Part shown: positions 1 through 8,546 of the stretch, in pieces
Layout of the letters: the number at the start of each line of letters is the position of its first letter
Numbering within the stretch: the stretch's first letter is position 1
Source of the DNA: Lentimicrobiaceae bacterium
Lineage (GTDB): Bacteria; Bacteroidota; Bacteroidia; Bacteroidales; F082
Assembly (NCBI GenBank): GCA_015061315.1
Contig: SUWV01000003.1
Span: forward strand, 62,374 to 126,373
DNA length: 64,000 nucleotides
Direction of reading: 5' to 3'
The notes under the pieces: generated by a model
What the model was told of the DNA's origin: nothing
The model's database searches: none
The model's input: only the letters and a program-made list of their open reading frames with translations
Position numbers and translations under genes: made by a program

Positions 1-309
1 GAGTTGTTCTGCATAATGGTTGTATTTCCTCTTATCGTGTGGATCGCTGCTTTGAGTGACAGCGCACAATCTAAATTCACGTTAAGAATCAGTAAGTTCC
101 TCGGCGACCTTTCGTATCCGTTATATATAGTGCATTATCCTGTGATGTATCTATTCTATGCCTGGCTTATCAAGAATCAATATTATACTCTTGGCGAGAC
201 TTGGCAGATGGTAATATTAGTGCTGGTAGTTTGCATCGTCTTGGCATACGCTTGTTTGAAGTTATACGACGAACCAATAAGGAAGTGGTTGTCTAAAGTT
301 AAAAGATGA
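1..309 (+). CDS. Acyltransferase family 3 (OafA/YrhL type), C-terminal part
   Basis: Only the last 102 codons are present; the frame is open to the left edge, so the start lies outside the window. The fragment has membrane segments at both ends and the stretch GDLSYPLYIVHYP, followed by a C-terminal YDEPIRKWL. This is the typical final part of the acyltransferase 3 family, integral membrane enzymes that O-acylate surface polysaccharides or other cell-surface molecules. The N-terminal catalytic His motif is not visible, so substrate cannot be inferred. The gene is convergent with the alpha-2-macroglobulin gene; only 4 nt separate the two stop codons and no terminator hairpin is evident. Confidence 0.8.
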   Translation, partial: ELFCIMVVFPLIVWIAALSDSAQSKFTLRISKFLGDLSYPLYIVHYPVMYLFYAWLIKNQYYTLGETWQMVILVLVVCIVLAYACLKLYDEPIRKWLSKVKR

Positions 310-313
310 GATT

Positions 314-3300
314 TTAATTCTCAACTTTAATTCTCATTCCTTCTGAATATCCTGAGAATTCGGGAGCGTATAGGCATTGTATCAGAGCGTAACCGTTGCT
401 GAAATCTCCTTCTTTCGTGACGTACATCGAGTAACTGACTCTATTTTTCCCTTTCGGAAGTCTGTCGAAATAAAATCCCATATACGTGTCGCTATTGCTT
501 TGATAATAAAGCATTCCGTCAGAATAACTATATCTCGACATCTGCTCCGTTGGCTCAAGACATGCCGCTCTTAAATCTTTCAAGAAGACAAACTCCATAT
601 CTTGCGATGCTTCAATGGTGAGATTTACAACTACTTTATCACCGACTTTAAGTTCAGTTTCTTTTATAGGAACAAGATACGAGCCGTTTTCATCGTTACG
701 TTCAACAAACAATTCTCTCTCGACATTCAACGGACTCTCGTGTTTTCTAACCTCGTCAATAGAAACGAAATACTGACGGAACAATCCTCCCCATGCAATA
801 TTGTCATTCTTATTTTCTAATGTGAGATTCTTAAAATTTTTTAACTCTTCCGCATTCCAATATCTCTGAACGAACTCTGATTGCAGACTGTTGACTGTTG
901 ACTGTTGTCCGTTGACATTGAGTATCGCATAAACTGCATCTACTGTCATCATCGGATTTTCCCACATATTGGTACGTTTGTTATTGAGAAGGCTAATCAT
1001 CATATCGTTGAGAATCTGCTTGTTTGGAGATATTTCTCTGAAAGCTTCCATTACTAATGTTTGCGTCGTGACATCTGTAGTGTTTTTAATCTGCGACATT
1101 CTTTCCTGCAACGATTTCATGATTAATTGCGCCGTCTCATCTCTGCCTTCACGATGTAGAATCAAAGCCGATTTAGCTTGTAAGGAGAAGCTCAAATCCT
1201 GCCAGTTTCTTTCTACTTTATCGATAAAGAATGACTTAGCATTTTTTAAAACATCATTATTTTCCGCAGTAAAGAAACTTAAAGAATATAATTCATTAAT
1301 TAAATTTAAGGATAGTTCGTAATTCAGATTCTCATTCTTATAATAATTATAATCATCGACAATTTTATTACTTGTGAAAGCAATAGCATTATCTGTGATT
1401 TCTTTTACCAATGATTGTTGCTCATCGTTAAGATTTTCAATAACATTCATCTTATAAAGTTTGCCAAATCCGCTCAGAATATACTGAGTTATTAACGAAC
1501 TTTCAGGCATATTAGGAAACCACGACCAACCTCCATTAATACTTTGTCTTTCCTTAATGATTTTTAAGGTTTCATCGGTTTTATATTTTAAAGCATTGAC
1601 ATCAAACAAGTTTGCTAACATAGACTTCTGTTCCGCTTCGCTCTTCGCTTCCAAAACCCAAGGTGTTTCTTCCAACATAATTGCTTTAAGATTCTCATCT
1701 TTCTGCAGTTGCGACATCAAAGCATCTGGTGTTTCTATCTGCCATTTCTTAATGTAATTTAAGAAGTTAGGAATATTATGTGCGATATAAGAAGCCAAAC
1801 TATTTGCATAGAAGATGTTAAACGCCGCATCAGCATTGTCGCCGACTTCTTGAGAAAGATAAGGCAAAGCCTGTATTGCATACCAAACCGGATTTGAACA
1901 ATAATTCAACGTAAGTCCTTGATTTCTTTCATTTTCATTGCCTAAATCAAGCTTCAGGACATCTCCCGTAGAGACACACGGACGTGTGTCTTCTAAACAT
2001 ATAGTTATTTCCGATTCTTCTTTTATCGTCAAAGGATAAGTCTCCGTCATAAACACCTCATCAGATAAAATCGGAAGCAGATGTTGCTCGGCGTCGGAGA
2101 AATTGTCTGAGGTGACACTAAATCTAAATGCCAACAAGTCAGTGTCGGAATTAACAGCAACTTTCCACCTCACAGCACGACTTTCGCCCGATGGAATCTC
2201 ATTGATAATTATTTCTTTTTCAGAGAGAATCAGATCCAAAGGCTGCATCGTCAGCGCATCGAAAATTTCTAATTTAGCAGCAATTTCTCCCTCTTTCGAC
2301 TTTAGACTTTCGTCATTAGACTTAATAACATTCGCCACCATCCATAGCGTGTCGTTTTCATAGCAGAAACGCGGCATATCGCTCATTATCATAAGTGGCT
2401 TCGACGTAGTGAACGTTTTGTTTAATCTTCCGGTTTTCAAGTCTTTAGTATAAGCGAGCATCATCAGATTCCAGCGCGTCAGAGCATCTGGCATAGTGAA
2501 AGAAAACGTAAGACTTCCGTCAACGTTCGTTATCAGATTAGGATAGAAAAATGCCGTCTCATTAAAATTCTCTCTCAGAACGGGCTCTTGGTTTTCAATA
2601 TCTTTACTAACAAATTCCTCTATATTCTGATTAGCTTTAGCAGCAATTTTCTCTTCCGAATCAGCTATGCGATATACCGAATATTCCATTTCTACACCAC
2701 CAACAGAAGCCGAAATTGCATCTATGTCACGTGCTGACATCGACATCAATTGTTTCGCAGTAATAACACTATAATGACGAGAACTAACAAACGGAGTTAA
2801 TGTCATATCAGACATAAGAGTATAGGCGAACAGACTATAATTTCTAAAAGTTTGATTATTAGCAGTACAGAAGAAATTATCGAAACTGTTGTCGTATCTC
2901 GGTTCGGCAGAAAGCATTATATCTGGCTCTACGGGGAAAAACCAACTATTTTTTGCAAAGACATCCAAAGAAGCGTCATACATTCCAGCCAAGAGATTTG
3001 CCACAACGCCTTCATCTTTGAAATTTTTAATGGTAAGATTCCATTTCTCATGCGAAGCTGGAAGCAAATCGTCTCTCTCGACGTCTAATCTTATGTCTAA
3101 CTTTAAATTATCGTATGGAACAAAAACATCCTGTTGTTCAATATTAATTGTATTATTTTTAACGAAAAATGCCTGAAACGAAATTCTTCCTCTGTCTTCT
3201 TCCTTTATTTTATATGAAAACTTCAAGACTTTATCGCTTAAGGACTTACGTTCATAATAACGAATTTTATCGCCATATTTTATCATGACATAAACATTGA

Positions 3301-5956
3301 CATCTTTGGCAGAACTTCCTAAATAAAAATTAACATCTTCTCCAGGCAGCGCTGACTTTCTGTCAGAATAAGAAATGCACATTGTATCGTACGGCATTTC
3401 ATTGCTTTCTAAATCTATGATAATAATATCTTTAGCAATCTTCGCCATCTCATTCTCGGCAGAAATAAGTTCTACATGATATTTGCCTGCTTCTAAATTT
3501 TCATTAACATCTTGGAACAAACCGTAATTTCCGTTAACATTTATTGTATCTTCATAGATTAAAGACATACGTCCGTATGTCTCTACGAGAGAAATTTTCC
3601 TAATAATCTTTGCCTCGACGGGATTTTCTTTAAGATTTTTAACATTAAATGTAATTAGGTCCAAACTATCTTTACTGACAATTACATCATTATTATCAAT
3701 GTCGATTATCAAATCTATTTCAGAAGCTTTCAAAGTGTATGTCTTTGATTGCGTCTCGCCTTGCACATTAGTAACATCGACAGTCACAATATATTCATAA
3801 ACAGGTAATTCACCTTTATCTTTTTCATCAGGAATAAGATTAAAACTTATATTGAAGTTTCCTTTTTCATCAGTGGTTCCTTCACCGAAGGCGATTTGTT
3901 TCTCATTGTCGCTATAATTTTTAAACCACCAATAACGATATGGGAAATAAGTGCGACGAACGACTGTATATTTATAATTAACATTATCCAATCCGAATCC
4001 GGCGTAGGCTTTTACTGAACCCGACAATTCAACTTCTTCGTTGAGTTTAAATGACTTATCAGGATTTTCAAAAGTGATTTCAAAAGTAGGACGCTTATAT
4101 TCTTCAACTTTAAAACCAAGACTTCCGCTTTCGTTCTCTATCTGAAAATAACCGTTTGAAACATTATTAGGAATGACGAAGCTTCCATCGAAAGAACCGA
4201 ATTCATTTGTTGTAAAAGACTGTTTCGTAACATCTTGCCAATTAGAGTCTTTAAAAACAACTGTCGTTCCTTTTCCTACGAGCAATTCCTTTGTTTGTGA
4301 ATTTTCATTAAGAATTACACCTTTGAAATAGACAGTCTGTCCCGGACGATAAATCGCTCTGTCGGTAAAGAAGAACGTTCTTTCTCTTAATTTTTCTTCA
4401 CCTTTTTCATGATAACTGTAGAAATATGTACTTCTATCGGAAAGAAGTTTGTCATCACCTTTAAAAAGATTGACATTGAATGAGCTCGTCTTTATATCTG
4501 ATATTAAGGCAGTTCCGTTCTTATTGGTAATCAAATCCGCTAAAGTTCTATCTACGTATTTTCTTTTATTGTAATCGTAAGTTCTATCAAAGATATTAAC
4601 ATTCACATCTTTAACAGGCTTACCGCTGTCTCTGTCAAGGACATATATCACGAAATCGTCATTCTCTTTTGTCGTGACAAAACTTAAATTACTTACTTGG
4701 AAAAGATGTATCGCTGGAAATTCATTATCTTTTTTAGAAAACTTATCATCTTTGGAAAACACTATAAAATAAGTTCCGCAATCTAATTTTGGCAAGGAAA
4801 TAGAAATCTCATGTTCCTGATAATCTTTCTTATCTAAAATTTCAATATGATTTTCAACTATCAGTTCTTTTTTATAAAGTTCTCTTACAAGTTCACTATC
4901 ATAATTTTTATTAAGATTTTCCAAATCTTTCTGCGACACCTTATATATTCTATAGTGAGGATTTGTCAGATTTCTGTAAGTCAGTTTCGCTGTAATATCT
5001 TTATTCGGTAGTTGCACATTCTGCATCGACAATGACAGTTCTTTTTGCAAAATTTCGGAACGTATTGATTCACATTGTTTCGCACCTTTACTGTTAGGGA
5101 ATAATTTTATAGCTTCATCACAGATTGAAAGAACTTTGGCTGTTGAACTTTGGCTATTGGCTGTTGTCTGTTTGCTCAAAATCGCTTCCGCCTGTAATGC
5201 CATCACAGAAGTTACCAAAGGATTATTGATATTCTCATTCTTAATTTTTTCTAAAGAATTGAAATAAGTTTCAAAATCATCGGTGTTTTTATGTTCATAT
5301 TCTAATTTTTGAATCTCGTTATAAATGGCAGCGTCGGTGTAATTGTTTCTCTTATCAAAATCAATGAGATTTAGATATAATTCAGTAACTTGTTGACTTG
5401 TTGACTCGTTGACTTGTTGTCGTATAATCTTGTGAATAACATAATCGTAAAGCGTAGGCTCTATATTGAAATCTACATCTGCCATTTTATCGTAAATTGT
5501 TAAAATATCTTTGTAAGATTCCGTTGTGTTTTTTTGTAAAGATTCTATATCGGAGAGTGCGTTTTCCCATAACTCTATGGACGAAGTCTGTTGTCTGTTG
5601 ACTATTGTCTGTTGACGATCTTCATAGAGAGAAGCTATTGCTAGATTAAATATCGCTCTTTCAGGTTCTTGGAGATTCGTGATATTCTCCGTTGCGAAAT
5701 TTATTGAGGCTTCTACAGCTTCTTCTTCGCTTAGTTCAAAAATCTTGAAACGATAGAGATAAGATTTCAGAAGTTCCTTTTGGTTGTTCTCGTTTATAGC
5801 TTTTTCTTCAATTTTGTTAAGAACAGTCTCTGCCGACTGAGGGAGTCTGTTATCTAAATTTTCATTAACGTCATTCCATAAATCATTGTATGATTGTGAA
5901 TTCAGATTAAATGCTAATGATAATACTGCGATTATTAATAAAAATTTGGTCTTCAT
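314..5956 (-). CDS. Alpha-2-macroglobulin family protein, thioester-less
   Basis: About 1880 residues. The start at 5956 gives a clean signal peptide (MKTKFLLIIAVLSLAFNLNSQS); the ATG 21 nt upstream overlaps a -7 promoter box and is unlikely. The N-terminal ~300 residues are helical; macroglobulin-like beta domains follow, including the bait-side motif FFTDRAIYRPGQTVYFKG, then the A2M domain (ENFNETAFFYPNL, MPDALTRWNLMM) and a helical thioester-type domain. The expected thioester CxEQ is absent: the corresponding region reads NPVWYAIQALPYLS. Family knowledge: bacterial A2Ms trap proteases or guard the periplasm; the Bacteroidota type commonly lacks the thioester. The gene is unusual in carrying two palindromic elements and five minirepeat tracts in frame. 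Probably monocistronic. Confidence 0.88.
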   Translation of the reverse strand: MKTKFLLIIAVLSLAFNLNSQSYNDLWNDVNENLDNRLPQSAETVLNKIEEKAINENNQKELLKSYLYRFKIFELSEEEAVEASINFATENITNLQEPERAIFNLAIASLYEDRQQTIVNRQQTSSIELWENALSDIESLQKNTTESYKDILTIYDKMADVDFNIEPTLYDYVIHKIIRQQVNESTSQQVTELYLNLIDFDKRNNYTDAAIYNEIQKLEYEHKNTDDFETYFNSLEKIKNENINNPLVTSVMALQAEAILSKQTTANSQSSTAKVLSICDEAIKLFPNSKGAKQCESIRSEILQKELSLSMQNVQLPNKDITAKLTYRNLTNPHYRIYKVSQKDLENLNKNYDSELVRELYKKELIVENHIEILDKKDYQEHEISISLPKLDCGTYFIVFSKDDKFSKKDNEFPAIHLFQVSNLSFVTTKENDDFVIYVLDRDSGKPVKDVNVNIFDRTYDYNKRKYVDRTLADLITNKNGTALISDIKTSSFNVNLFKGDDKLLSDRSTYFYSYHEKGEEKLRERTFFFTDRAIYRPGQTVYFKGVILNENSQTKELLVGKGTTVVFKDSNWQDVTKQSFTTNEFGSFDGSFVIPNNVSNGYFQIENESGSLGFKVEEYKRPTFEITFENPDKSFKLNEEVELSGSVKAYAGFGLDNVNYKYTVVRRTYFPYRYWWFKNYSDNEKQIAFGEGTTDEKGNFNISFNLIPDEKDKGELPVYEYIVTVDVTNVQGETQSKTYTLKASEIDLIIDIDNNDVIVSKDSLDLITFNVKNLKENPVEAKIIRKISLVETYGRMSLIYEDTINVNGNYGLFQDVNENLEAGKYHVELISAENEMAKIAKDIIIIDLESNEMPYDTMCISYSDRKSALPGEDVNFYLGSSAKDVNVYVMIKYGDKIRYYERKSLSDKVLKFSYKIKEEDRGRISFQAFFVKNNTINIEQQDVFVPYDNLKLDIRLDVERDDLLPASHEKWNLTIKNFKDEGVVANLLAGMYDASLDVFAKNSWFFPVEPDIMLSAEPRYDNSFDNFFCTANNQTFRNYSLFAYTLMSDMTLTPFVSSRHYSVITAKQLMSMSARDIDAISASVGGVEMEYSVYRIADSEEKIAAKANQNIEEFVSKDIENQEPVLRENFNETAFFYPNLITNVDGSLTFSFTMPDALTRWNLMMLAYTKDLKTGRLNKTFTTSKPLMIMSDMPRFCYENDTLWMVANVIKSNDESLKSKEGEIAAKLEIFDALTMQPLDLILSEKEIIINEIPSGESRAVRWKVAVNSDTDLLAFRFSVTSDNFSDAEQHLLPILSDEVFMTETYPLTIKEESEITICLEDTRPCVSTGDVLKLDLGNENERNQGLTLNYCSNPVWYAIQALPYLSQEVGDNADAAFNIFYANSLASYIAHNIPNFLNYIKKWQIETPDALMSQLQKDENLKAIMLEETPWVLEAKSEAEQKSMLANLFDVNALKYKTDETLKIIKERQSINGGWSWFPNMPESSLITQYILSGFGKLYKMNVIENLNDEQQSLVKEITDNAIAFTSNKIVDDYNYYKNENLNYELSLNLINELYSLSFFTAENNDVLKNAKSFFIDKVERNWQDLSFSLQAKSALILHREGRDETAQLIMKSLQERMSQIKNTTDVTTQTLVMEAFREISPNKQILNDMMISLLNNKRTNMWENPMMTVDAVYAILNVNGQQSTVNSLQSEFVQRYWNAEELKNFKNLTLENKNDNIAWGGLFRQYFVSIDEVRKHESPLNVERELFVERNDENGSYLVPIKETELKVGDKVVVNLTIEASQDMEFVFLKDLRAACLEPTEQMSRYSYSDGMLYYQSNSDTYMGFYFDRLPKGKNRVSYSMYVTKEGDFSNGYALIQCLYAPEFSGYSEGMRIKVEN
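886..920. repeat. In-gene minirepeat, 7-nt word (TGTTGAC)
   Basis: Five imperfect copies of a 7-nt unit inside the alpha-2-macroglobulin gene. On the coding strand they read NGQQSTVNSLQSEF, a 7-residue period. The same peptide pattern occurs in the Omp85-type protein at 39979-40015. Confidence 0.8.
1968..1991 (+). repeat. REP-like palindrome inside the alpha-2-macroglobulin gene, copy 1
   Basis: Starts GTAGAG and contains perfect 9-bp arms (AGACACACG / CGTGTGTCT) around a 2-nt loop. In the gene (opposite strand) it encodes DTRPCVST. It matches copy 2 (3563-3586, opposite orientation) at 22 of 24 positions, and the two differences are paired in the stem. Confidence 0.85.
2297..2324. repeat. 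In-gene minirepeat, TTTAGAC word
   Basis: Imperfect 7-nt units (GACTTTAGACTTTCG, ATTAGACTTA) inside the alpha-2-macroglobulin gene, encoding SNDESLKSKEG. The same word recurs between genes at 13125-13160 and 53131-53160 and inside the NosR-like gene. Confidence 0.65.
3563..3586 (-). repeat. REP-like palindrome inside the alpha-2-macroglobulin gene, copy 2
   Basis: Perfect 9-bp arms (AGACATACG / CGTATGTCT) around a 2-nt loop, followed by CTAC. Read on the minus strand it starts GTAGAGAC and encodes VETYGRMS. It differs from copy 1 by one stem base pair (T-A instead of C-G). Confidence 0.85.
5132..5170. repeat. In-gene minirepeat, TTGGCTGTTG word
   Basis: Imperfect units of TTTGGCTGTTG / TATTGGCTGTTG inside the alpha-2-macroglobulin gene, encoding SKQTTANSQSSTAK in the N-terminal helical region. 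Confidence 0.7.
5388..5421. repeat. In-gene minirepeat, 8-nt word (GTTGACTT)
   Basis: Four units of an 8-nt word (GACTTGTT, GACTCGTT) inside the alpha-2-macroglobulin gene. The coding strand reads RQQVNESTSQQV, the 8-residue peptide pattern also found in the helicase and in several T9SS sorting domains. Confidence 0.85.
5586..5616. repeat. In-gene minirepeat, 7-nt word (CTGTTGT/CTGTTGA)
   Basis: Four units inside the alpha-2-macroglobulin gene, encoding RQQTIVNRQQT with a 7-residue period. Confidence 0.8.
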
Positions 5957-5976
5957 TGTTGTTATATTTGAGAACA

Positions 5977-5984
5977 CAAAAATA
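5977..5984 (-). promoter_or_regulatory. -7 box of the alpha-2-macroglobulin gene
   Basis: TATTTTTG on the minus strand, 20 nt before the ATG at 5956. It matches the Bacteroidota TAnnTTTG element. No convincing -33 TTTG at the usual spacing. Its position supports the downstream start codon. Confidence 0.5.
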
Positions 5985-6040
5985 ACAAAATAAAGACCAA
6001 AAATATTGTGGGAAAGGATTATTATCCAACAAAAAAAACA

Positions 6041-6190
6041 AGACCACGAACTGACGCTAATCTAACACGAAAAAATGTTAGTGTTAATTAGTGCCAATTC
6101 GTGTAAATTCGTGGACTAAAACAAGACCACGAATCAACGCTAATTAGACACGAAAAAATGTTAGTGTTAATTAGTGCCAATTCGTGGACT
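6041..6190. repeat. Tandem hairpin repeat with CACGAA/TTCGTG arms
   Basis: Two ~70-nt units (6041-6114 and 6124-6190), each beginning AGACCACGAA, passing through ACGAAAAAATGTTAGTG and ending CCAATTCGTG or TTCGTGGACT. Within each unit the left part (CACGAA, CGCTAAT, ACACGAA) pairs with the right part (TTAGTGTTAATTAGTG, TTCGTGG), so each can fold into a long imperfect hairpin. It fills the gap between the S46 peptidase stop (6196) and the alpha-2-macroglobulin promoter and could end transcription of the upstream S46 gene. Confidence 0.85.
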
Positions 6191-6195
6191 GAATA

Positions 6196-8439
6196 TTATT
6201 CTGTTACTGTCTCAGCTGTTTTTTCGCAGCATGTATGAGTTCCTTCTTTGCAGCATTTTGGAGTCTTGACGATTGTCAATTCCTCGATGAGGTTTGTAGC
6301 GCCAGCGAATTTGTCGATGACGAACAACACGTAACGAGCATCAACGTTGATAGTACGTTGTAATTTAGGCTCGAAGTTGATGTCGCCGCTCATAGCTTCC
6401 CAGTTGCCGTCGAAAGCGAGACCGATGAGTTCGCCTTTGCCGTTCATGATAGGGCTGCCTGAGTTACCGCCAGTGATGTCGTTTGTTGAGAGGAAACATA
6501 CGACCAACTCGCCGTTTTCATCAGCATATTGACCGAAGTCTCTTGCCTCGATGAGGTCTAACAATCTTTGTGGAACATCAAATTCATAATCGCCAGGAAC
6601 ATATTTTTCCAAGATACCGTTAGCTGTACAGATGTAATCGTAGTGGATAGCATCAGCTGGTTGGTAATCTTGAACTGAACCGTAGCTCATACGTAATGAT
6701 GAGTTAGCATCTGGATATAAGTCTTTTTCTGGTTGTGTTGCAGCGTAGAACTCGCGCAAGCCTTTTACGAAGAGATGATTGTTTTCGCTAATAGTTTGCA
6801 TTGTTGCACGATAAGGTGCGAGGTTAGTGACAAGATGAGTTATCATAGTATTCATAACTACGTAAGCTGGATCTTTCGCTACTTTCTTAGCATTAGGTTT
6901 CTCGATGAAAGCCTTGATTGACTCAGGTGTAGCGAAGATTGAGTTTTCTAAGATGTCGTTTGCCAAAGCTACAACATCGCCTTTGTATTTCTTCTCTACT
7001 AAGTTATAGAAGTTAGGATTTGCTTCAGCATCGAATGTGTTGTAATATAATTTCAACATCTCAACCAACATCTTGTCTTCTAATGGTTTGTAAGTCTCAG
7101 CGAAGAAAGCGTCAACGTCGATAGCTTTAAGAGCTTCTTCAGCGGCAGCGACAGCTTCTTTATCTTTCTTGTCGGTAGCAGCATAAGCGGCAAACTCGCC
7201 AGAGATTCCTATAGCACCTGTCATAGCGAGGTAGTTAGGATAATATATAGAAGGTGTGATTTGATGTACGAGCTTATAGCTTTCTGCCAAAGTGTTCAAA
7301 ACATCGCCATATTCTTCAGCCTTAGCTGGATTAGCGTTAAGCCATTCTGTAAATTGATTTTCAAGTTCAGCTTTTGTTTCGGCGACCTTATTCTTACGAA
7401 GCATCAACATCTGACCTTCAAAGTTTTTCCATGTGTTAGCGAGACCAGCTTTGTCGTCGGCGTACATGATATTGACAGAAGCGTCTTTTTGCATGAACTC
7501 GTCCATAACATCTGTTTGGAGTTTGAAGATGTCGTGGATTGTTGGGTAGAATGACTCTACGTTATAGTCGATACCGTAAGAAGTGAGGTAACGTTCTGTT
7601 GAGCCTGGGAAACCCCAGATCATTGTGAAGTCATCTTGTTGGATGCCGTCTAAGCTGACAGGGAGATGATGTTTTGGAGTGAGAGGTTTGTTGTCTGGTG
7701 AATAAGGAGCTGGATTGCCTTCAGCGTCAGCGTAAACGCGGAAGATTGAGAAGTCACCAGTGTGACGAGGCCACATCCAGTTGTCGGTGTCGCCGCCGAA
7801 CTTACCTATTGATGAAGGAGGAGTACCTACGAGACGGACGTCTGTGTAAACTCTATAAACGAACATATAATATTCGTTACCTTCAAAGAAAGCACTTACG
7901 ATAGGATTGTATTTGCCGTCTTCTGAAGCTGCGAGTTCTAATTCTTTAGATTTAGCAGCGATAGCAGCGTTACGTTCTGCCCATGTCATTGTGTCGTTCA
8001 CAACAGAGAGTACTTGTTCTGTGACGTCTTCCATACGTACTAAGAAAGAAGCTGAGATGCCTTCTGCTGGAAGTTCTTCGCTGAAGTCTTTAGCCCAGAA
8101 ACCGTCAGTGAGATAATCGTGTTCAACGGTACTGAGTTTTTGGATTGAACCATAACCGCAGTGATGGTTGGTGAACATAAGGCTGTTTTGTGAAACGATT
8201 TCGCCTGTGCAGAAGAAACCGCGTGGTGTAGCACCTTCTGAAAGACCTACGATAGCGTCTTTTAAGCTGCTGTTGTTGATGCTGTAGAGTTCTTCAGGAG
8301 TGAGTTGAAGACCCATCTTTTGCATATCTACATAATTCAAACGCTCGACGAACATTGGTAACCACATACCTTCGTCAGCATGTACTTTGCCCACTAATGA
8401 GAAAATCGCGAGGGCTACAAATAAGAATGTTTTTTTCAT
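6196..8439 (-). CDS. S46 family dipeptidyl peptidase, DPP7-like
   Basis: 747 residues with signal peptide MKKTFLFVALAIFSLVGKVHA. S46 enzymes are periplasmic serine peptidases with a chymotrypsin-like double barrel and a helical lid; they remove dipeptides from peptide N-termini. Visible motifs: NHHCGYGS (catalytic His at 92/93), GGNSGSPIMNG (nucleophile Ser660) and, 18 residues after the Ser, Gly678 in LAFDGNWEA. In PgDPP11 that site is an Arg giving Asp/Glu preference; Gly suggests DPP7-like preference for hydrophobic residues. Odd: the C-terminus carries a Cys-rich tail (KCCKEGTHTCCEK) beyond the conserved ending. The neighbouring M49 gene, same strand, suggests joint peptide processing. 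Confidence 0.93.
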   Translation of the reverse strand: MKKTFLFVALAIFSLVGKVHADEGMWLPMFVERLNYVDMQKMGLQLTPEELYSINNSSLKDAIVGLSEGATPRGFFCTGEIVSQNSLMFTNHHCGYGSIQKLSTVEHDYLTDGFWAKDFSEELPAEGISASFLVRMEDVTEQVLSVVNDTMTWAERNAAIAAKSKELELAASEDGKYNPIVSAFFEGNEYYMFVYRVYTDVRLVGTPPSSIGKFGGDTDNWMWPRHTGDFSIFRVYADAEGNPAPYSPDNKPLTPKHHLPVSLDGIQQDDFTMIWGFPGSTERYLTSYGIDYNVESFYPTIHDIFKLQTDVMDEFMQKDASVNIMYADDKAGLANTWKNFEGQMLMLRKNKVAETKAELENQFTEWLNANPAKAEEYGDVLNTLAESYKLVHQITPSIYYPNYLAMTGAIGISGEFAAYAATDKKDKEAVAAAEEALKAIDVDAFFAETYKPLEDKMLVEMLKLYYNTFDAEANPNFYNLVEKKYKGDVVALANDILENSIFATPESIKAFIEKPNAKKVAKDPAYVVMNTMITHLVTNLAPYRATMQTISENNHLFVKGLREFYAATQPEKDLYPDANSSLRMSYGSVQDYQPADAIHYDYICTANGILEKYVPGDYEFDVPQRLLDLIEARDFGQYADENGELVVCFLSTNDITGGNSGSPIMNGKGELIGLAFDGNWEAMSGDINFEPKLQRTINVDARYVLFVIDKFAGATNLIEELTIVKTPKCCKEGTHTCCEKTAETVTE

Positions 8440-8448
8440 TGTTGATAA

Positions 8449-8546
8449 ATATTGATTGTTAATTGTTTGATGTTTAAAGGGGGTAAAGGGCTAAAGGATT
8501 AAAGGGTTAAAGGAATTGTTAATTGTTAATTGTCAATTGTTAATTA
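8449..8546. repeat. Minirepeat tract, AATTGTT and TAAAGGG words
   Basis: Two adjoining families: TTAATTGTTAATTG-type units (8449-8468 and 8514-8546) flank a tract of about four 8-nt TAAAGGGN units (8480-8512). It fills the gap between the M49 and S46 genes and extends into the M49 gene, providing its last residues (INN) and TGA stop. Confidence 0.85.

Noticed and set aside
886..920. Phase variation by simple slippage in minirepeats
   Set aside because: The units within a tract differ by base changes, which limits slippage, and all in-gene tracts are in frame; there is no direct sign of ON/OFF switching.
377..3176. Several plus-strand open frames of 60-117 codons
   Set aside because: All lie opposite the alpha-2-macroglobulin gene and show no protein features or promoter of their own.
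5957..5977. An earlier start for the alpha-2-macroglobulin gene
   Set aside because: It overlaps the -7 promoter box and would put seven residues before a clean signal peptide.
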